DNA of 64,000 bases from NCBI RefSeq assembly GCF_947259545.1, contig NZ_CAMYMK010000007.1, forward strand, positions 620,001-684,000, given 5' to 3'. Below, in pieces: positions 43,093 through 52,191 of the stretch; the stretch's first letter is position 1; every line of letters starts with the position of its first letter. Made by a program: the position numbers and the translations under genes. The stretch comes from an uncultured Marinobacter sp. GTDB taxonomy: Bacteria; Pseudomonadota; Gammaproteobacteria; Pseudomonadales; Oleiphilaceae. The notes under the pieces were generated by a model. It was not told where the DNA came from and ran no database searches. It worked only from the letters and a program-made list of their open reading frames with translations.

Positions 43093-43136
43093 CGGGAGCC
43101 ATATTGACCTGCGTTAAGGACACTCCTCCGTTCAAA
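43093..43136. repeat. Dispersed 44-bp repeat, copy 1
   Basis: This stretch aligns without gaps to 56018-56061; about 33 of 44 bases agree, with the blocks TTGACCTGC and CCGTTCA identical. It lies between the outer-membrane protein gene and the first lipoprotein gene. The other copy lies after the Ca2+/cation antiporter gene. Confidence 0.5.
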
Positions 43137-43146
43137 CAGTATGTTT

Positions 43147-43162
43147 ATTGTGTCGACATATT
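43147..43162. promoter_or_regulatory. Conserved upstream block with TGTCGACA palindrome, copy 1
   Basis: ATTGTGTCGACATATT lies 151 bases before the first lipoprotein start, and the identical 16 bases lie 140 bases before the second. The centre TGTCGACA is a perfect palindrome, so a shared operator is likely. It stands out because the bases around it have diverged more. Confidence 0.5.
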
Positions 43163-43297
43163 TAACACCCCCGTAATGACGGCCTCTCATTCCGCTTTCC
43201 CCCACGCTGTTTTCATGAAACTTCTTACTCCGTGGCGCTCATTTTGCCTGCAACTCTTTACTGGCAGGCGTGTCGGGTACTGACCGAGGGTTTCACT

Positions 43298-44788
43298 ATG
43301 ACCTGGATATCAAAGGGGGCTGGCATCCTGGCTCTGGTCGTGACATTGAGCGGCTGTAGTGCGTCGTCATCCGATGGCCCCTCATCGGAAAATTCAGGTG
43401 AGGTGGCCGGCGATCAGTTGGTGACATTGTCGGGGCGTGCTGCGGTTGGCGCTCCCATCACCAACGCACCGGTGGTTGCGCGATGTGAAGAAGGGGAAGG
43501 CTTTATCGGATTTGTAACCACCAATGATTCCGGTGGTTTTCTGGGACAAGTCCAGACGTCTTCTTTACCTTGTGCCTTACGGGTTACTGGCAGTAGTGAG
43601 GATCAAATCCTGCACAGCTATGCCAACTCGGGCGGTACCATTAACATCACCCCGTTTACAGATTTGATTATTGCCTTATCGTCCTCTATGGCGCCAATGG
43701 ACTGGTTTGAACAAACTCAGCCATCTTCGGCCGTGGGGAACCTGAACATGGCCAGGGACGAGTTCCTGGCCGCGCTACGGAACGCAAACTATACCCTGCC
43801 GGACGACGGGTTTGATCCATTCAAATCCAGCTTCCAGATCAACGATGCCGTGGACCGGCTCATTGATACTTTCTCAGCCACAGTGAGAGCCACGCCCGAT
43901 ATTGATAGCTATCAGGCATTTGTAGACCTGATCTCAAGTGGGAACCTTGCGGCCATTCCCCCAGCACCCACATCACCGGAGGATGATTCAGGAAGCGGCG
44001 ATGATGGGGGCACTGGTGATGACAGCGGCGCAGGAGATGACGACGGCACTGGCGATGATAGCGGCACTGGCGATGACGGCGGCACTGGCGATGACGGCGG
44101 CACCGGTGATGGTGACGACGGTTTAACTGCAGCTGACCTGTGTGCGCCTCCCCAGATTGCGCCAACAGGCACACTGATCGAATTCAGCCAACAACTTTAT
44201 GATACGCAGTCCGGAGACGAAATAGGCGTTGTCAGTATAAGACAGGAGGTTCTCGGACCGAGGGAGTTCCGGGGCGAAGAAACCCATGCGATATTGGTGG
44301 AGGATGTCTCTGAGGGTGTTAACGACGAATCCCGGAATACTACGTATGTTTCCATCGATACGACTGAAAGGGTGGAACGTACTCACGGTTCAACCAGCGT
44401 TGACCCTGACACCGGAGAAGAGACAACCCTCTGGTTTGAGCCAACCTTCAACTATCCCTATGCATTAGCGATTGATGAAGAATACAATCAGTCGGTTTCC
44501 CAGTTCGCCTCAACCGAAGGTGGACCAAGCATCCTGCTCTTTGAGCTTGACCACACTATTCAGTTCAAAGGCGTAGAGACTGTCACCGTACCGGCAGGCA
44601 CTTTTGATGCCTGCAAATACCTTGAAACCAGCAGTACCAAATCACAACCCACTCCCTCGACATCCGCAGTCTGGTTCAATGTTGAGGACGGCATATCGGT
44701 AAAATCCGCCGTCGTGGAAGGTGGCGAGGAAAAAACAGAGGTCGAATTATTGTCGTATTCGATTAATGGCGCTCAGCAAGCGCCCTAG
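43298..44788 (+). CDS. Lipoprotein with beta N-domain, Gly/Asp repeat linker and second beta domain
   Basis: The 496-residue protein has a lipobox LSGC (Cys20) and a domain (residues 38-230) in which GDQLVTLSGRAAVGAPI and DSGGFLGQV suggest a carboxypeptidase-regulatory-like beta sandwich followed by helices. Residues 238-273 are six GTGDDS/G-like hexapeptides, an acidic linker that may bind calcium. The C-terminal ~220 residues form a second, beta-rich domain absent from its tandem paralogue. It is probably surface- or periplasm-exposed. Function unknown. The paralogue begins 195 bases downstream, and both have the same upstream element. Confidence 0.75.
   Translation: MTWISKGAGILALVVTLSGCSASSSDGPSSENSGEVAGDQLVTLSGRAAVGAPITNAPVVARCEEGEGFIGFVTTNDSGGFLGQVQTSSLPCALRVTGSSEDQILHSYANSGGTINITPFTDLIIALSSSMAPMDWFEQTQPSSAVGNLNMARDEFLAALRNANYTLPDDGFDPFKSSFQINDAVDRLIDTFSATVRATPDIDSYQAFVDLISSGNLAAIPPAPTSPEDDSGSGDDGGTGDDSGAGDDDGTGDDSGTGDDGGTGDDGGTGDGDDGLTAADLCAPPQIAPTGTLIEFSQQLYDTQSGDEIGVVSIRQEVLGPREFRGEETHAILVEDVSEGVNDESRNTTYVSIDTTERVERTHGSTSVDPDTGEETTLWFEPTFNYPYALAIDEEYNQSVSQFASTEGGPSILLFELDHTIQFKGVETVTVPAGTFDACKYLETSSTKSQPTPSTSAVWFNVEDGISVKSAVVEGGEEKTEVELLSYSINGAQQAP
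44009..44116 (+). repeat. Six 18-bp tandem units coding a Gly/Asp linker
   Basis: Six copies of a unit like GGCACTGGCGATGACGGC run in frame through the lipoprotein gene, two of them identical. Each codes GTGDDx. The run can gain or lose units by slippage, changing linker length without breaking the frame. Confidence 0.8.
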
Positions 44789-44843
44789 CAGCCTGCTGAT
44801 CGTTTGATGTCAGGGTGCCTCAAGAACAAGGTCGCCCATAATA

Positions 44844-44859
44844 ATTGTGTCGACATATT
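44844..44859. promoter_or_regulatory. Conserved upstream block with TGTCGACA palindrome, copy 2
   Basis: Same 16 bases as at 43147-43162, now 140 bases before the second lipoprotein gene. Further matches between the two leaders (TGGCG.TCATTTTGC, GGTACTGAC.GAGGGTTT) show that the whole upstream region was duplicated with the gene. Confidence 0.5.
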
Positions 44860-44983
44860 ATACATCCCTGCAGTAACAGGTCCTCATCCCGCCTGATTTC
44901 AGGAGACTTCTTATCCTGTGGCGTTCATTTTGCGTACAAACTTGGACCGGTAAAAGTGTCAGGTACTGACAGAGGGTTTGACG

Positions 44984-45784
44984 ATGAGATGGATATCAAT
45001 ACGGGCAGGAGTCCTGGCTCTGGCAGTAGTGCTAAACGCATGTAGTCCGTCGGGGCCCTCCGATGGTTCAAGTAATGTTGCTGGCGATCAGTTGGTGACG
45101 CTATCAGGTCGGGCTGCGATTGGTGCCCCGATTGCCAATGCACAGGTGGATGTACAGTGTGAGGGAGGAGAAGGCTTTATCGGATCTGTAAACACCGACG
45201 ATTCGGGCGGGTTTCTGGGGCAGGTGCCGACCTCTGCCTTACCTTGTGCTTTACGGGTCACCGGCATCGGTGAGGATAAACTCCTTCATAGTTATACCGA
45301 CTCGGGAGGTACCGTCAACATTACCCCGCTTACGGATTTGATCATTGCCTTGTCGGCGTCTATGGCGCCAATGGACTGGATCGAAAGAGAACAGCCGTCG
45401 TCGGCCGTGGGGAGCCTGAATATGGCCAGAGAGGAATTTCTGGATGCGCTACGGAGGAAAAACTACAACCTGCCGGCCGACGGATTTGATCCGTTTAAAG
45501 CCAGCTTTGAGATCAACGATGCCGTGGACCAGCTCATTGAAACTTTCTCAGCCGCAGTGAGAGCCACGCCGAATGTTAATAGCTACCAGGAATTTGTAGA
45601 CCTGATCTCAAGTGGAAACCTTGAGGCCATTCCCCAGGCGCCGGAGGAGGATGGCTCAGGAAACGGCGGCGGTACTGGCGGTGGCGGCGACGGCGACAAT
45701 GACAATGACGATGACGATGACGATGACGACGACGATGATGATGATGACAGGCGCGGAGGTCTGGTTGATATCATCTTCGGTTAG
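44984..45784 (+). CDS. Tandem paralogue lipoprotein with poly-Asp tail
   Basis: The 266-residue lipoprotein (lipobox LNAC, Cys20) is a duplicate of the preceding gene's N-terminal half: 49 of 61 residues agree from GDQLVTLSGR to ALRVTG. After residue ~215 it switches to a Gly-rich stretch, then a run of about 14 Asp, then RRGGLVDIIFG. The second beta domain of the longer paralogue is missing. The acidic tail could bind calcium. ATG 44984 is preferred; a TTG at 44978 is in frame. It probably arose by tandem duplication and loss of the 3' half. Confidence 0.73.
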   Translation: MRWISIRAGVLALAVVLNACSPSGPSDGSSNVAGDQLVTLSGRAAIGAPIANAQVDVQCEGGEGFIGSVNTDDSGGFLGQVPTSALPCALRVTGIGEDKLLHSYTDSGGTVNITPLTDLIIALSASMAPMDWIEREQPSSAVGSLNMAREEFLDALRRKNYNLPADGFDPFKASFEINDAVDQLIETFSAAVRATPNVNSYQEFVDLISSGNLEAIPQAPEEDGSGNGGGTGGGGDGDNDNDDDDDDDDDDDDDDRRGGLVDIIFG

Positions 45785-45863
45785 TGGTGCTTTTTAACTC
45801 ACTCTCGCGGACCAGTCTCAGAATACGATAACGTCTGAACTGGTCCTGGATCGGAGAACCACC

Positions 45864-47150
45864 TTGGCCATCGCCGTCTGGTTCGTGTTGATCGGAAGCC
45901 TGTTGATCATGATGGGTTTGCGGTCGTCCATTCTGCAGCGTTTCAACCTGACACAGCCCATGGTTTACCTGGCTGTTGGGGTGGTGCTCGGGCCGACGGT
46001 GTTCGGGGCCTTCCATTTCAACCCCCTGAAAGAAGCCCACTTGTTGGAGGTGCTCGCCGAAGTTGCGGTGCTGGTGTCTCTGTTCATTGCCGGCATGAAA
46101 ATGCCCTTACCGTTTCGTTGGCGGGAGTGGCGCGCGCCTGTTCGACTCGCCTTCCTCTCCATGTCCATCAGTGTCGCCCTGACCGCGGCTTTTGCTCATT
46201 ATGTGCTGGCTCTGCCTCTGGGTGCGTCTATTCTGCTGGGCGGCATTCTGGCACCCACCGATCCAGTGCTGGCAACGGAGGTTCAGGTTCGCCACGTGGG
46301 CGACACAGATCCATTGCGATTCACCCTGACCAGTGAAGCCGGCATGAACGACGGCAGTGCATTCCCGTTTATCATGCTGGGGCTGGCGCTGATGAGTGCA
46401 CCGGTGAGTTACGAACTGCTGGGCACCTGGGTGCTGAAGGATGTGTTGTGGTCGACGCTGTCCGCCCTGGTTGTTGGGTTGGTTATGGGGCAATTGTTGG
46501 CGAAACTTGTACAGAAACAGCGCCTCCTGGACAGTACAGGCCCATTGCTGGACGACTTTCTTGGTCTGGGCCTTATCGGTGTGGTTTACGGTGTCTGCCT
46601 GGCGCTTGAAGCCTGGGGGTTTATCGCGGTGTTTGTGGCGGCCATTTCTCTTCGGCAAACAGAGCTCAAGCTGGCGGGCATGGACTCCGCCAACAAAAAG
46701 ACTCACGCGATAACGGATACTGCAAGTCACACCGCAATGCCGACACCGCAGCACAGCCCCCAGGTGTCCCAAGGGTCACTGCTATTCAAGGAACCCCTGG
46801 AGCGGCTGTCCGAGCTGGTGCTCGTTGTGTTGCTGGGTGGAATGCTGTTTCTTGACTCCTGGAGTTTCAGAGCGGTTGGCCTGGCGCTGTTCCTGTTTCT
46901 GGTGGTTCGCCCCGCCAGCGTCTTACTCGGCCTGCTTGGCTCCGGAACCCCCATCAGGCTGCAGATGCTGGTCGGCTGGTTCGGCGTGCGCGGTATCGGC
47001 TCGATCTATTACCTGATGTTCGCGATCGTCTTTGGCCTGCCAGAGGAGCTGGCCGTGGAATTCATCCACATTACATTGGTTGTTATCGTGCTCTCGATCA
47101 TCATCCATGGCTTAACCGTCAGGCCGATGATCCTGAAATGGTGGCCGTAG
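45864..47150 (+). CDS. Cation/proton antiporter (CPA family)
   Basis: The 428-residue protein has about 12 hydrophobic segments and the conserved motifs of Na+/H+ or K+/H+ antiporters: LAPTDPVLA near 123-131 and GMNDGSAF near 152-159, the two sites that bind the exchanged ion. The ~45-residue loop near 275-320 is hydrophilic. No TrkA-type C-terminal domain follows. The start is TTG 45864, nine bases after GGAGAA. It is likely to keep cytoplasmic Na+ and pH in balance in a salty habitat. The next gene starts two bases after its stop. Confidence 0.85.
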   Translation: MAIAVWFVLIGSLLIMMGLRSSILQRFNLTQPMVYLAVGVVLGPTVFGAFHFNPLKEAHLLEVLAEVAVLVSLFIAGMKMPLPFRWREWRAPVRLAFLSMSISVALTAAFAHYVLALPLGASILLGGILAPTDPVLATEVQVRHVGDTDPLRFTLTSEAGMNDGSAFPFIMLGLALMSAPVSYELLGTWVLKDVLWSTLSALVVGLVMGQLLAKLVQKQRLLDSTGPLLDDFLGLGLIGVVYGVCLALEAWGFIAVFVAAISLRQTELKLAGMDSANKKTHAITDTASHTAMPTPQHSPQVSQGSLLFKEPLERLSELVLVVLLGGMLFLDSWSFRAVGLALFLFLVVRPASVLLGLLGSGTPIRLQMLVGWFGVRGIGSIYYLMFAIVFGLPEELAVEFIHITLVVIVLSIIIHGLTVRPMILKWWP

Positions 47151-47152
47151 AT

Positions 47153-48016
47153 ATGACCGTTTTGTATCAACTGGCAACGCCCCTGCCCGAGGCCGAGCGC
47201 AACGCCAGGCTCTACCGGGGGGAGCTGATCGTTTTTCGGAGTTTTGATGCGATGGCCCAGCTTACCGATAAGTTACGCGCACATTGCTTCAGCCATCTCG
47301 GCAATGATCCGACCCGTGCCCATCAATCGATGTCACCCATCAAAATCGAACACGCCTCCGAGGCATTGCGCACAGCCGTGAGAAACGACAGCGATGTGGA
47401 TCTGGCATGGCGTCAGGTACTGTCCGAACTCCATACCGATCTGGACGACACATACGGCGACGGGACTTTCATTCGTGTCCAGCCACCCAGGTCGGGTGAA
47501 GAAGGCGAACGTACCGGGCCGCTTCGCGCTCACAGGGATACCTGGGGCTCCAATCTACCGGCACAGATTAACTGGTGGACGCCACTCTATGACACCACGC
47601 CGGAGAGAACCCTTGCCCTATTCCCCGGTTACTTCACACAGATCATCGAGAATGACAGCGCTGACTGGAACTTTCAGGAGATGGTGCGGGCGTACCGGGC
47701 GAAAAACGCCCCGGATTACCCATTGCTGCCGACTGCTACCAAGGTTCCATGCTGGGAAGACGCCCTGGTAGTCAGCCTGTTGCCAGGTGATCTCCTCTGC
47801 TTTTCAGGTGCTCACCTCCATGCGAGCGTTCCCAACACGACACGTCTTACAAGGCTGTCTTTTGAAACCCGGACCGTGAATCGGAGTGATATGTCTGCAG
47901 GCTCTGGCGCGCCCAACGTGGATGGTTCGGCACCATTCATGACACCCCAGATATTTCGGCATTTGCTGAATGGGCAGAGGCTCGGGGAGCTGGCTCTGGT
48001 GTCACCCACTCGATAA
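47153..48016 (+). CDS. Fe(II)/2-oxoglutarate-type oxygenase, putative
   Basis: The 287-residue protein shows a probable metal triad, H127-x-D129 in LRAHRDTWG and H221 or H223 in GAHLHASVPN, with R231/R234 as possible 2-oxoglutarate contacts. WWTPLYDTTPERTLALFPG between them resembles phytanoyl-CoA-dioxygenase-like proteins. The exact family is not certain and the substrate is unknown. The start ATG 47153 follows the antiporter stop codon by two bases, so expression is linked though the functions look unrelated. It overlaps the convergent AraC gene by 15 bases. Confidence 0.62.
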   Translation: MTVLYQLATPLPEAERNARLYRGELIVFRSFDAMAQLTDKLRAHCFSHLGNDPTRAHQSMSPIKIEHASEALRTAVRNDSDVDLAWRQVLSELHTDLDDTYGDGTFIRVQPPRSGEEGERTGPLRAHRDTWGSNLPAQINWWTPLYDTTPERTLALFPGYFTQIIENDSADWNFQEMVRAYRAKNAPDYPLLPTATKVPCWEDALVVSLLPGDLLCFSGAHLHASVPNTTRLTRLSFETRTVNRSDMSAGSGAPNVDGSAPFMTPQIFRHLLNGQRLGELALVSPTR

Positions 48017-48991
48017 GCGCAGCTGTTCGCGATAGCGGGCAGGTGTTATCCCCTGCCAGCGCCGGAAAGCGCGGATAAAAGCACTTTCTTCGGAGAACCC
48101 AAGTTCCAGGGACACCTGGCCAATGGTCGCGGTCGTATTGAGAAGCCGGCGGGCTTCCTCCCAGAGCAGGTTTTCACGCAATACCTTGAACGATATCCCT
48201 TCCTCGGAAAGCCGTCGGGCCAGATGCCGGCCACTGAAGCCGAGCTCCAGGCCCAGCCTTTCTTTTCCCCACCCCGGATTGGCCAGAATCAGGCGGCGCA
48301 CCTTCTGAATCAGTGCACTATGTCCTAACTGCTCCAGGGTGTGATCGGCAAGATTACGCAGATGCTCCCGTAATGGCTCGTTGGCCTGAATCAGCGGCAG
48401 TTCCAACTGCGACTCTCTGAACCTCAGTGCATTGCCGGAGCAGCCGAAATTCACCTTCACACCCAACAGTTCTGCATAGACATCACGATGGCGGGAGTCC
48501 GTCCGACACAGCTCCAGCGCCTGGGGCCGAAAGGCCTGCCCGCTGGCCCAGCGGGCCAGCTTGATCAGGGAGGTCATAACCGCATCGACACGCTCATTCT
48601 GCTGCACCAGGTAATAAGGGCGATAGCTGATCGATGCAGCCCCGTTCTGGTTCGTCAGGGAAAACTCGCCGCCGTCTCCAACAATGGCGGCATAGTCTAC
48701 CAGCGTGTCCAATCCTTCCCCCAGAGTCTCACAGGTCACCAGTAACATTCCGGCGCTATCGAGGTGGCCAATTTCCAGATCCAGGCCAACCTGCACTCCG
48801 GGCAGCGGATCGTCGCACGCCTGACAATACGCGTCCCAAAGCGCGTCCTGGGCATTCAGGGGAATTCGCCCATCGTCCGCGTCCGGCAAGGGAATAGTGC
48901 TCAGATCCAGACCACGCCGTCGCGCCGACTGCATGATCGCTCTGCTATAAAGACTGGAGACGCTCTGAAAACTGGGGTCTATGGCTTGCAT
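48002..48991 (-). CDS. AraC-family regulator of the FMO operon
   Basis: The 329-residue protein has an Arabinose_bd-type N-terminal domain (about 20-205) and an AraC helix-turn-helix (about 225-325) with LELGFSGRHLARRL and FSEESAFIRAFRRWQGITPARYR. It has the same architecture as the regulator next to the CYP153 operon but clearly different sequence. It is divergent from the flavin monooxygenase gene with 89 bases between them, so it very likely controls that operon in response to the compound degraded. Confidence 0.85.
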   Translation of the reverse strand: MQAIDPSFQSVSSLYSRAIMQSARRRGLDLSTIPLPDADDGRIPLNAQDALWDAYCQACDDPLPGVQVGLDLEIGHLDSAGMLLVTCETLGEGLDTLVDYAAIVGDGGEFSLTNQNGAASISYRPYYLVQQNERVDAVMTSLIKLARWASGQAFRPQALELCRTDSRHRDVYAELLGVKVNFGCSGNALRFRESQLELPLIQANEPLREHLRNLADHTLEQLGHSALIQKVRRLILANPGWGKERLGLELGFSGRHLARRLSEEGISFKVLRENLLWEEARRLLNTTATIGQVSLELGFSEESAFIRAFRRWQGITPARYREQLRLSSG

Positions 48992-49080
48992 TGCCGGTTC
49001 TGTGTCCTGAGTGGTCGGGTGCGGGGCACAACAATCTGGGTAGACTTATCGCAATTCCATAACAAATATCAAGGAATACT
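48992..49080. promoter_or_regulatory. Divergent control region, AraC gene / FMO operon
   Basis: The 89 bases must hold both promoters and the regulator site. AAGGAA lies just before the FMO start codon. No clear inverted repeat or -10/-35 pair was identified by eye. Confidence 0.35.
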
Positions 49081-50373
49081 ATGTACGCAGTCATTGGCGC
49101 AGGCCCGATGGGACTGGCTACGGCCCGCAATCTTCAGAAGCTGGGCATTCCATTCCGGGGCTTTGAGTTACACCAGTCGGTCGGTGGGCTCTGGGATATC
49201 GATAACCCGCACAGCACCATGTACGATTCGGCGCACCTGATTTCTTCCAAGCGCATGACTGAATTCGCCGAATTCCCCATGAAGGAAGACGTGGCACCCT
49301 ACCCTCACCATAGCGAACTAAAAACCTACTTCCAGGACTACAGCGCCCATTTCGGTCTGGATGAACACTTCGAGTTCAACACCCGGGTGACCCGCGTGGA
49401 ACCGGAAGGAAATCAGTGGCGGGTAACAACCGAGAAAGACGGCGAAAGTCAGTCACGTCTCTTCAACGGTGTACTCATCGCCAATGGCACCCTGCACAAA
49501 CCCAACATACCGGAGCTTCCCGGTGACTTCAGCGGCCGCTTGATCCATTCGGCGGATTACCGCAGCCCGGAGGTATTTGCCAGGCAACGGGTACTGATTG
49601 TCGGCTGCGGCAATTCCGGCGCGGATATCACCGTGGATGCCGTGCATCAGGCCACCTCCGTGGACATGAGTGTACGCCGGGGCTATTACTTCGTGCCGAA
49701 GTTCCTCAAAGGGCGTCCCATCGACACCATCGGCGGTAAGCTGACGCTACCCCGCCCCCTCAAGCAACGGCTGGACGCCCTCCTGCTCCGTGCTGTCGTG
49801 GGTAAACCCTCGGATTACGGTCTGCCCGATCCGGACTACCGCCTGTACGAATCGCACCCCGTGATCAACTCCCTGTTGCTGAACCACCTGGGCCACGGCG
49901 ACGTGAAACCCCGCCCCGACATTGGCCATATCGAGGGCAAGGAGGTGCAGTTTACGGACGGAAGCCGGGGCACCTATGACCTGATCCTGATGGCCACGGG
50001 CTACAAGCTCCATTACCCGTTCATCGACCGGAAATACCTGAACTGGCCGCAGGATCAGGACGCTCCCCAGCTGTACCTTAATTGCCTTCACCCGGAATAC
50101 GACAATCTCTTTGTCATGGGTATGGTCGAGGCGACCGGACTGGGCTGGGAGGGTCGTTTCCAGCAGGCGCGACTGGCCGCCCTCTATATCAGGGCCCGGG
50201 AAACTGACAGCCCACAAGGCAAAAAACTGGCGGAGCGTAAACGCCGCCATGCCGGCGAACGACTGGACGGCGGTTACGACTACATCAAGCTGCCCCGGAT
50301 GGCTTACTACGTCGATAAAGGCGAATATCTCAAGACGCTGGCCAGCCATATACGGCAGCTGGAGCATGCATGA
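49081..50373 (+). CDS. Flavin-containing monooxygenase (FMO / Baeyer-Villiger type)
   Basis: The 430-residue enzyme has an FAD site VIGAGPMGLAT at the start, an NADPH site VLIVGCGNSGADI near 175-187, and FSGRLIHSADY near 155-165, which fits the FMO fingerprint FxGxxxHxxx(W/Y). It inserts one oxygen from O2 into a ketone, amine or sulfide using NADPH. Neighbour genes (a BASS-type transporter, an SDR and a TSUP permease) overlap one another and suggest uptake and oxidation of a steroid-like, terpene-like or sulfur compound. The substrate is inference. Confidence 0.87.
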   Translation: MYAVIGAGPMGLATARNLQKLGIPFRGFELHQSVGGLWDIDNPHSTMYDSAHLISSKRMTEFAEFPMKEDVAPYPHHSELKTYFQDYSAHFGLDEHFEFNTRVTRVEPEGNQWRVTTEKDGESQSRLFNGVLIANGTLHKPNIPELPGDFSGRLIHSADYRSPEVFARQRVLIVGCGNSGADITVDAVHQATSVDMSVRRGYYFVPKFLKGRPIDTIGGKLTLPRPLKQRLDALLLRAVVGKPSDYGLPDPDYRLYESHPVINSLLLNHLGHGDVKPRPDIGHIEGKEVQFTDGSRGTYDLILMATGYKLHYPFIDRKYLNWPQDQDAPQLYLNCLHPEYDNLFVMGMVEATGLGWEGRFQQARLAALYIRARETDSPQGKKLAERKRRHAGERLDGGYDYIKLPRMAYYVDKGEYLKTLASHIRQLEHA

Positions 50374-51263
50374 ACGGGTCGCTGCCTATTGTCTTTGACA
50401 GCAACAGTCTGATTGCGCTCAACGTCATTCTGGCTTTAATGATGTTTGCGGTTTCCCTGAACCTCACGCCGGCTGACTTCAGGCGTGTGGCGACGATTCC
50501 ACGGGCGCCTCTGGCGGGACTGGCTGCGCAGTTTATCCTGCTTCCGGCGGCCACCTGTCTGGCCACCTGGTTGCTCCGGATCGACCCGGAGCTGGCTCTC
50601 GGGATGATTCTGGTGGCCTCCTGCCCCGGCGGGAGCTTTTCCAACATCATGACCTGGCTGGGCCGGGGCAATGTCGCAGTCTCAGTGACCATGACCGGCA
50701 TTTCCAGCCTGGCCGCCACCATCATGACGCCGGTCAACTTTGCCTTCTATGGCTGGGCCAATCCCTATACCCGCGCCTACCTTACGCAGATCGACGTGCC
50801 TGCCGGGCAGCTGTTGCTACTGGTCCTTTTGGTACTGGCCGTGCCGCTTATTCTTGGCATGCTGACCGGGCGGCGCCACCCCAAACTAGCTGCCCGGAGC
50901 GAAAAGCCCATGCGTGTGATTTCCCTGCTGATTTTCCTGGGGTTTGTCGCAATTGCTTTCAGTAACAACCTGGACCTTTTTCTGGATCGGTTCCACAGCT
51001 TTTTCTGGCTGGTTGTGGGTCACAATCTGCTGGCGCTCGGGGTCGGTTACGGCCTGGCACGGCTACTGTTCCTCTCCGTGCCGGACCGGCGGGCCGTGAC
51101 CATGGAAGTGGGTATCCAAAATTCCGCCCTGGGGCTGGTGATCCTTTTTACCTTCTTTCCGGATGCCGGGGCCATGATGCTGATCACAGCCTTCTGGGGC
51201 GTCTGGCATCTGGTATCAGGCGTTGTTCTCTCGCAAATCTGGGCGTACCAAACCAATGATTAA
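50370..51263 (+). CDS. BASS-family (bile acid:sodium symporter-like) transporter
   Basis: The 297-residue protein has about nine to ten hydrophobic segments and the BASS sequences SLNLTPADFRRV near 29-40, ASCPGGSFSNIMTWLGRGN near 89-107, and EVGIQNSALGLVI near 245-257, where conserved Asn/Gly residues bind Na+. It takes up organic anions with Na+. Its ATG overlaps the FMO stop codon (ATGA), so translation is coupled. Its partnership with an FMO suggests that the transported compound is the FMO substrate. Confidence 0.87.
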   Translation: MNGSLPIVFDSNSLIALNVILALMMFAVSLNLTPADFRRVATIPRAPLAGLAAQFILLPAATCLATWLLRIDPELALGMILVASCPGGSFSNIMTWLGRGNVAVSVTMTGISSLAATIMTPVNFAFYGWANPYTRAYLTQIDVPAGQLLLLVLLVLAVPLILGMLTGRRHPKLAARSEKPMRVISLLIFLGFVAIAFSNNLDLFLDRFHSFFWLVVGHNLLALGVGYGLARLLFLSVPDRRAVTMEVGIQNSALGLVILFTFFPDAGAMMLITAFWGVWHLVSGVVLSQIWAYQTND

Positions 51264-52191
51264 ACGCATACTGATTACCGGCGCCGCCGGCTACATCGGC
51301 CATCAGCTCGGCAATCAGCTGGCGGTAGACTCTGATGTGCTGGGCATCGATATCCGTTCCAATCCTCAGGCTGATTTTCCTATTGAGCACAGAGATATCC
51401 GTGATCCGAAGATCGGCGAATTCATGAAAGAAGCTGGCATCACACACGTGGTGCACCTGGCCTCCATCCTGCAATCCTCACAGGATCCGGAACGGGACTA
51501 CGATATTGATGTGAACGGCACGCAAAATCTGCTGGAAGCCTGTATCGACGCCGGTGTCCGACACCTGACGGTCACCAGTTCCGGCGCTGCCTACGGTTAC
51601 CACCCGGATAACCCGCCCTGGATCGACGAAAACGATCCTTTGCGCGGTAACCAGGAATTCCCTTACGCCTATCACAAGCGCCTGGTCGAGCAACTTCTCG
51701 CCAGTTACCGTGACAAACATCCCGAGCTGGAACAGCTGATCTTCCGCCCCGGGACCGTGCTTGGCGCCCATACCCGTAACCAGATCACCGGCCTTTTCCT
51801 GGCGCCTCGTGTGCTGCGTTTGAGGGGCAGTGACTCTCCCTTTGTCTTTATCTGGGATCAGGACGTCATACGTGCCATGGAACAGGGCATCCGCCAGGAT
51901 CAGAGCGGTATCTTCAACATGGCCGGCGACGGCGCCCTGACCATCCGGGAGATAGCCGATAAGCTGGGCAAGCCGGTCATCACACTGCCGGTGCCCCTGG
52001 TGCGCACTGGCCTGCGTATTGCTCGCCTGATGGGACGTCCGGTAGGGCCGGAACAGGTCAACTTCCTTCGTTACCGACCGGTGCTCGATAACCGGCGCCT
52101 GAAGGAAGAGTTTGGCTACCAACCGGAAAAAACTTCGGCCCAGACGCTGGAATTTTTCATCGAGCAGGCTCGCCTTGCAGGAGAGCTCTGA
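51256..52191 (+). CDS. NAD-dependent epimerase/dehydratase-type SDR
   Basis: The 311-residue extended SDR has ILITGAAGYIGHQL for cofactor binding, VTSSGAAYGYHPDN near 108-121, and Y-x3-K in YAYHKRLVEQLL near 146. It lacks obvious sugar-nucleotide-specific features; relatives act on various hydroxy or keto groups. ATG 51256 overlaps the transporter's end by eight bases. As part of the FMO operon it may oxidise or reduce an alcohol/ketone intermediate. Confidence 0.83.
   Translation: MIKRILITGAAGYIGHQLGNQLAVDSDVLGIDIRSNPQADFPIEHRDIRDPKIGEFMKEAGITHVVHLASILQSSQDPERDYDIDVNGTQNLLEACIDAGVRHLTVTSSGAAYGYHPDNPPWIDENDPLRGNQEFPYAYHKRLVEQLLASYRDKHPELEQLIFRPGTVLGAHTRNQITGLFLAPRVLRLRGSDSPFVFIWDQDVIRAMEQGIRQDQSGIFNMAGDGALTIREIADKLGKPVITLPVPLVRTGLRIARLMGRPVGPEQVNFLRYRPVLDNRRLKEEFGYQPEKTSAQTLEFFIEQARLAGEL

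Noticed and set aside
44009..44116. Regular repeats that could suggest a CRISPR array
   Set aside because: Units are 18 bp, contiguous without spacers and in frame inside a lipoprotein gene: a coding minisatellite.
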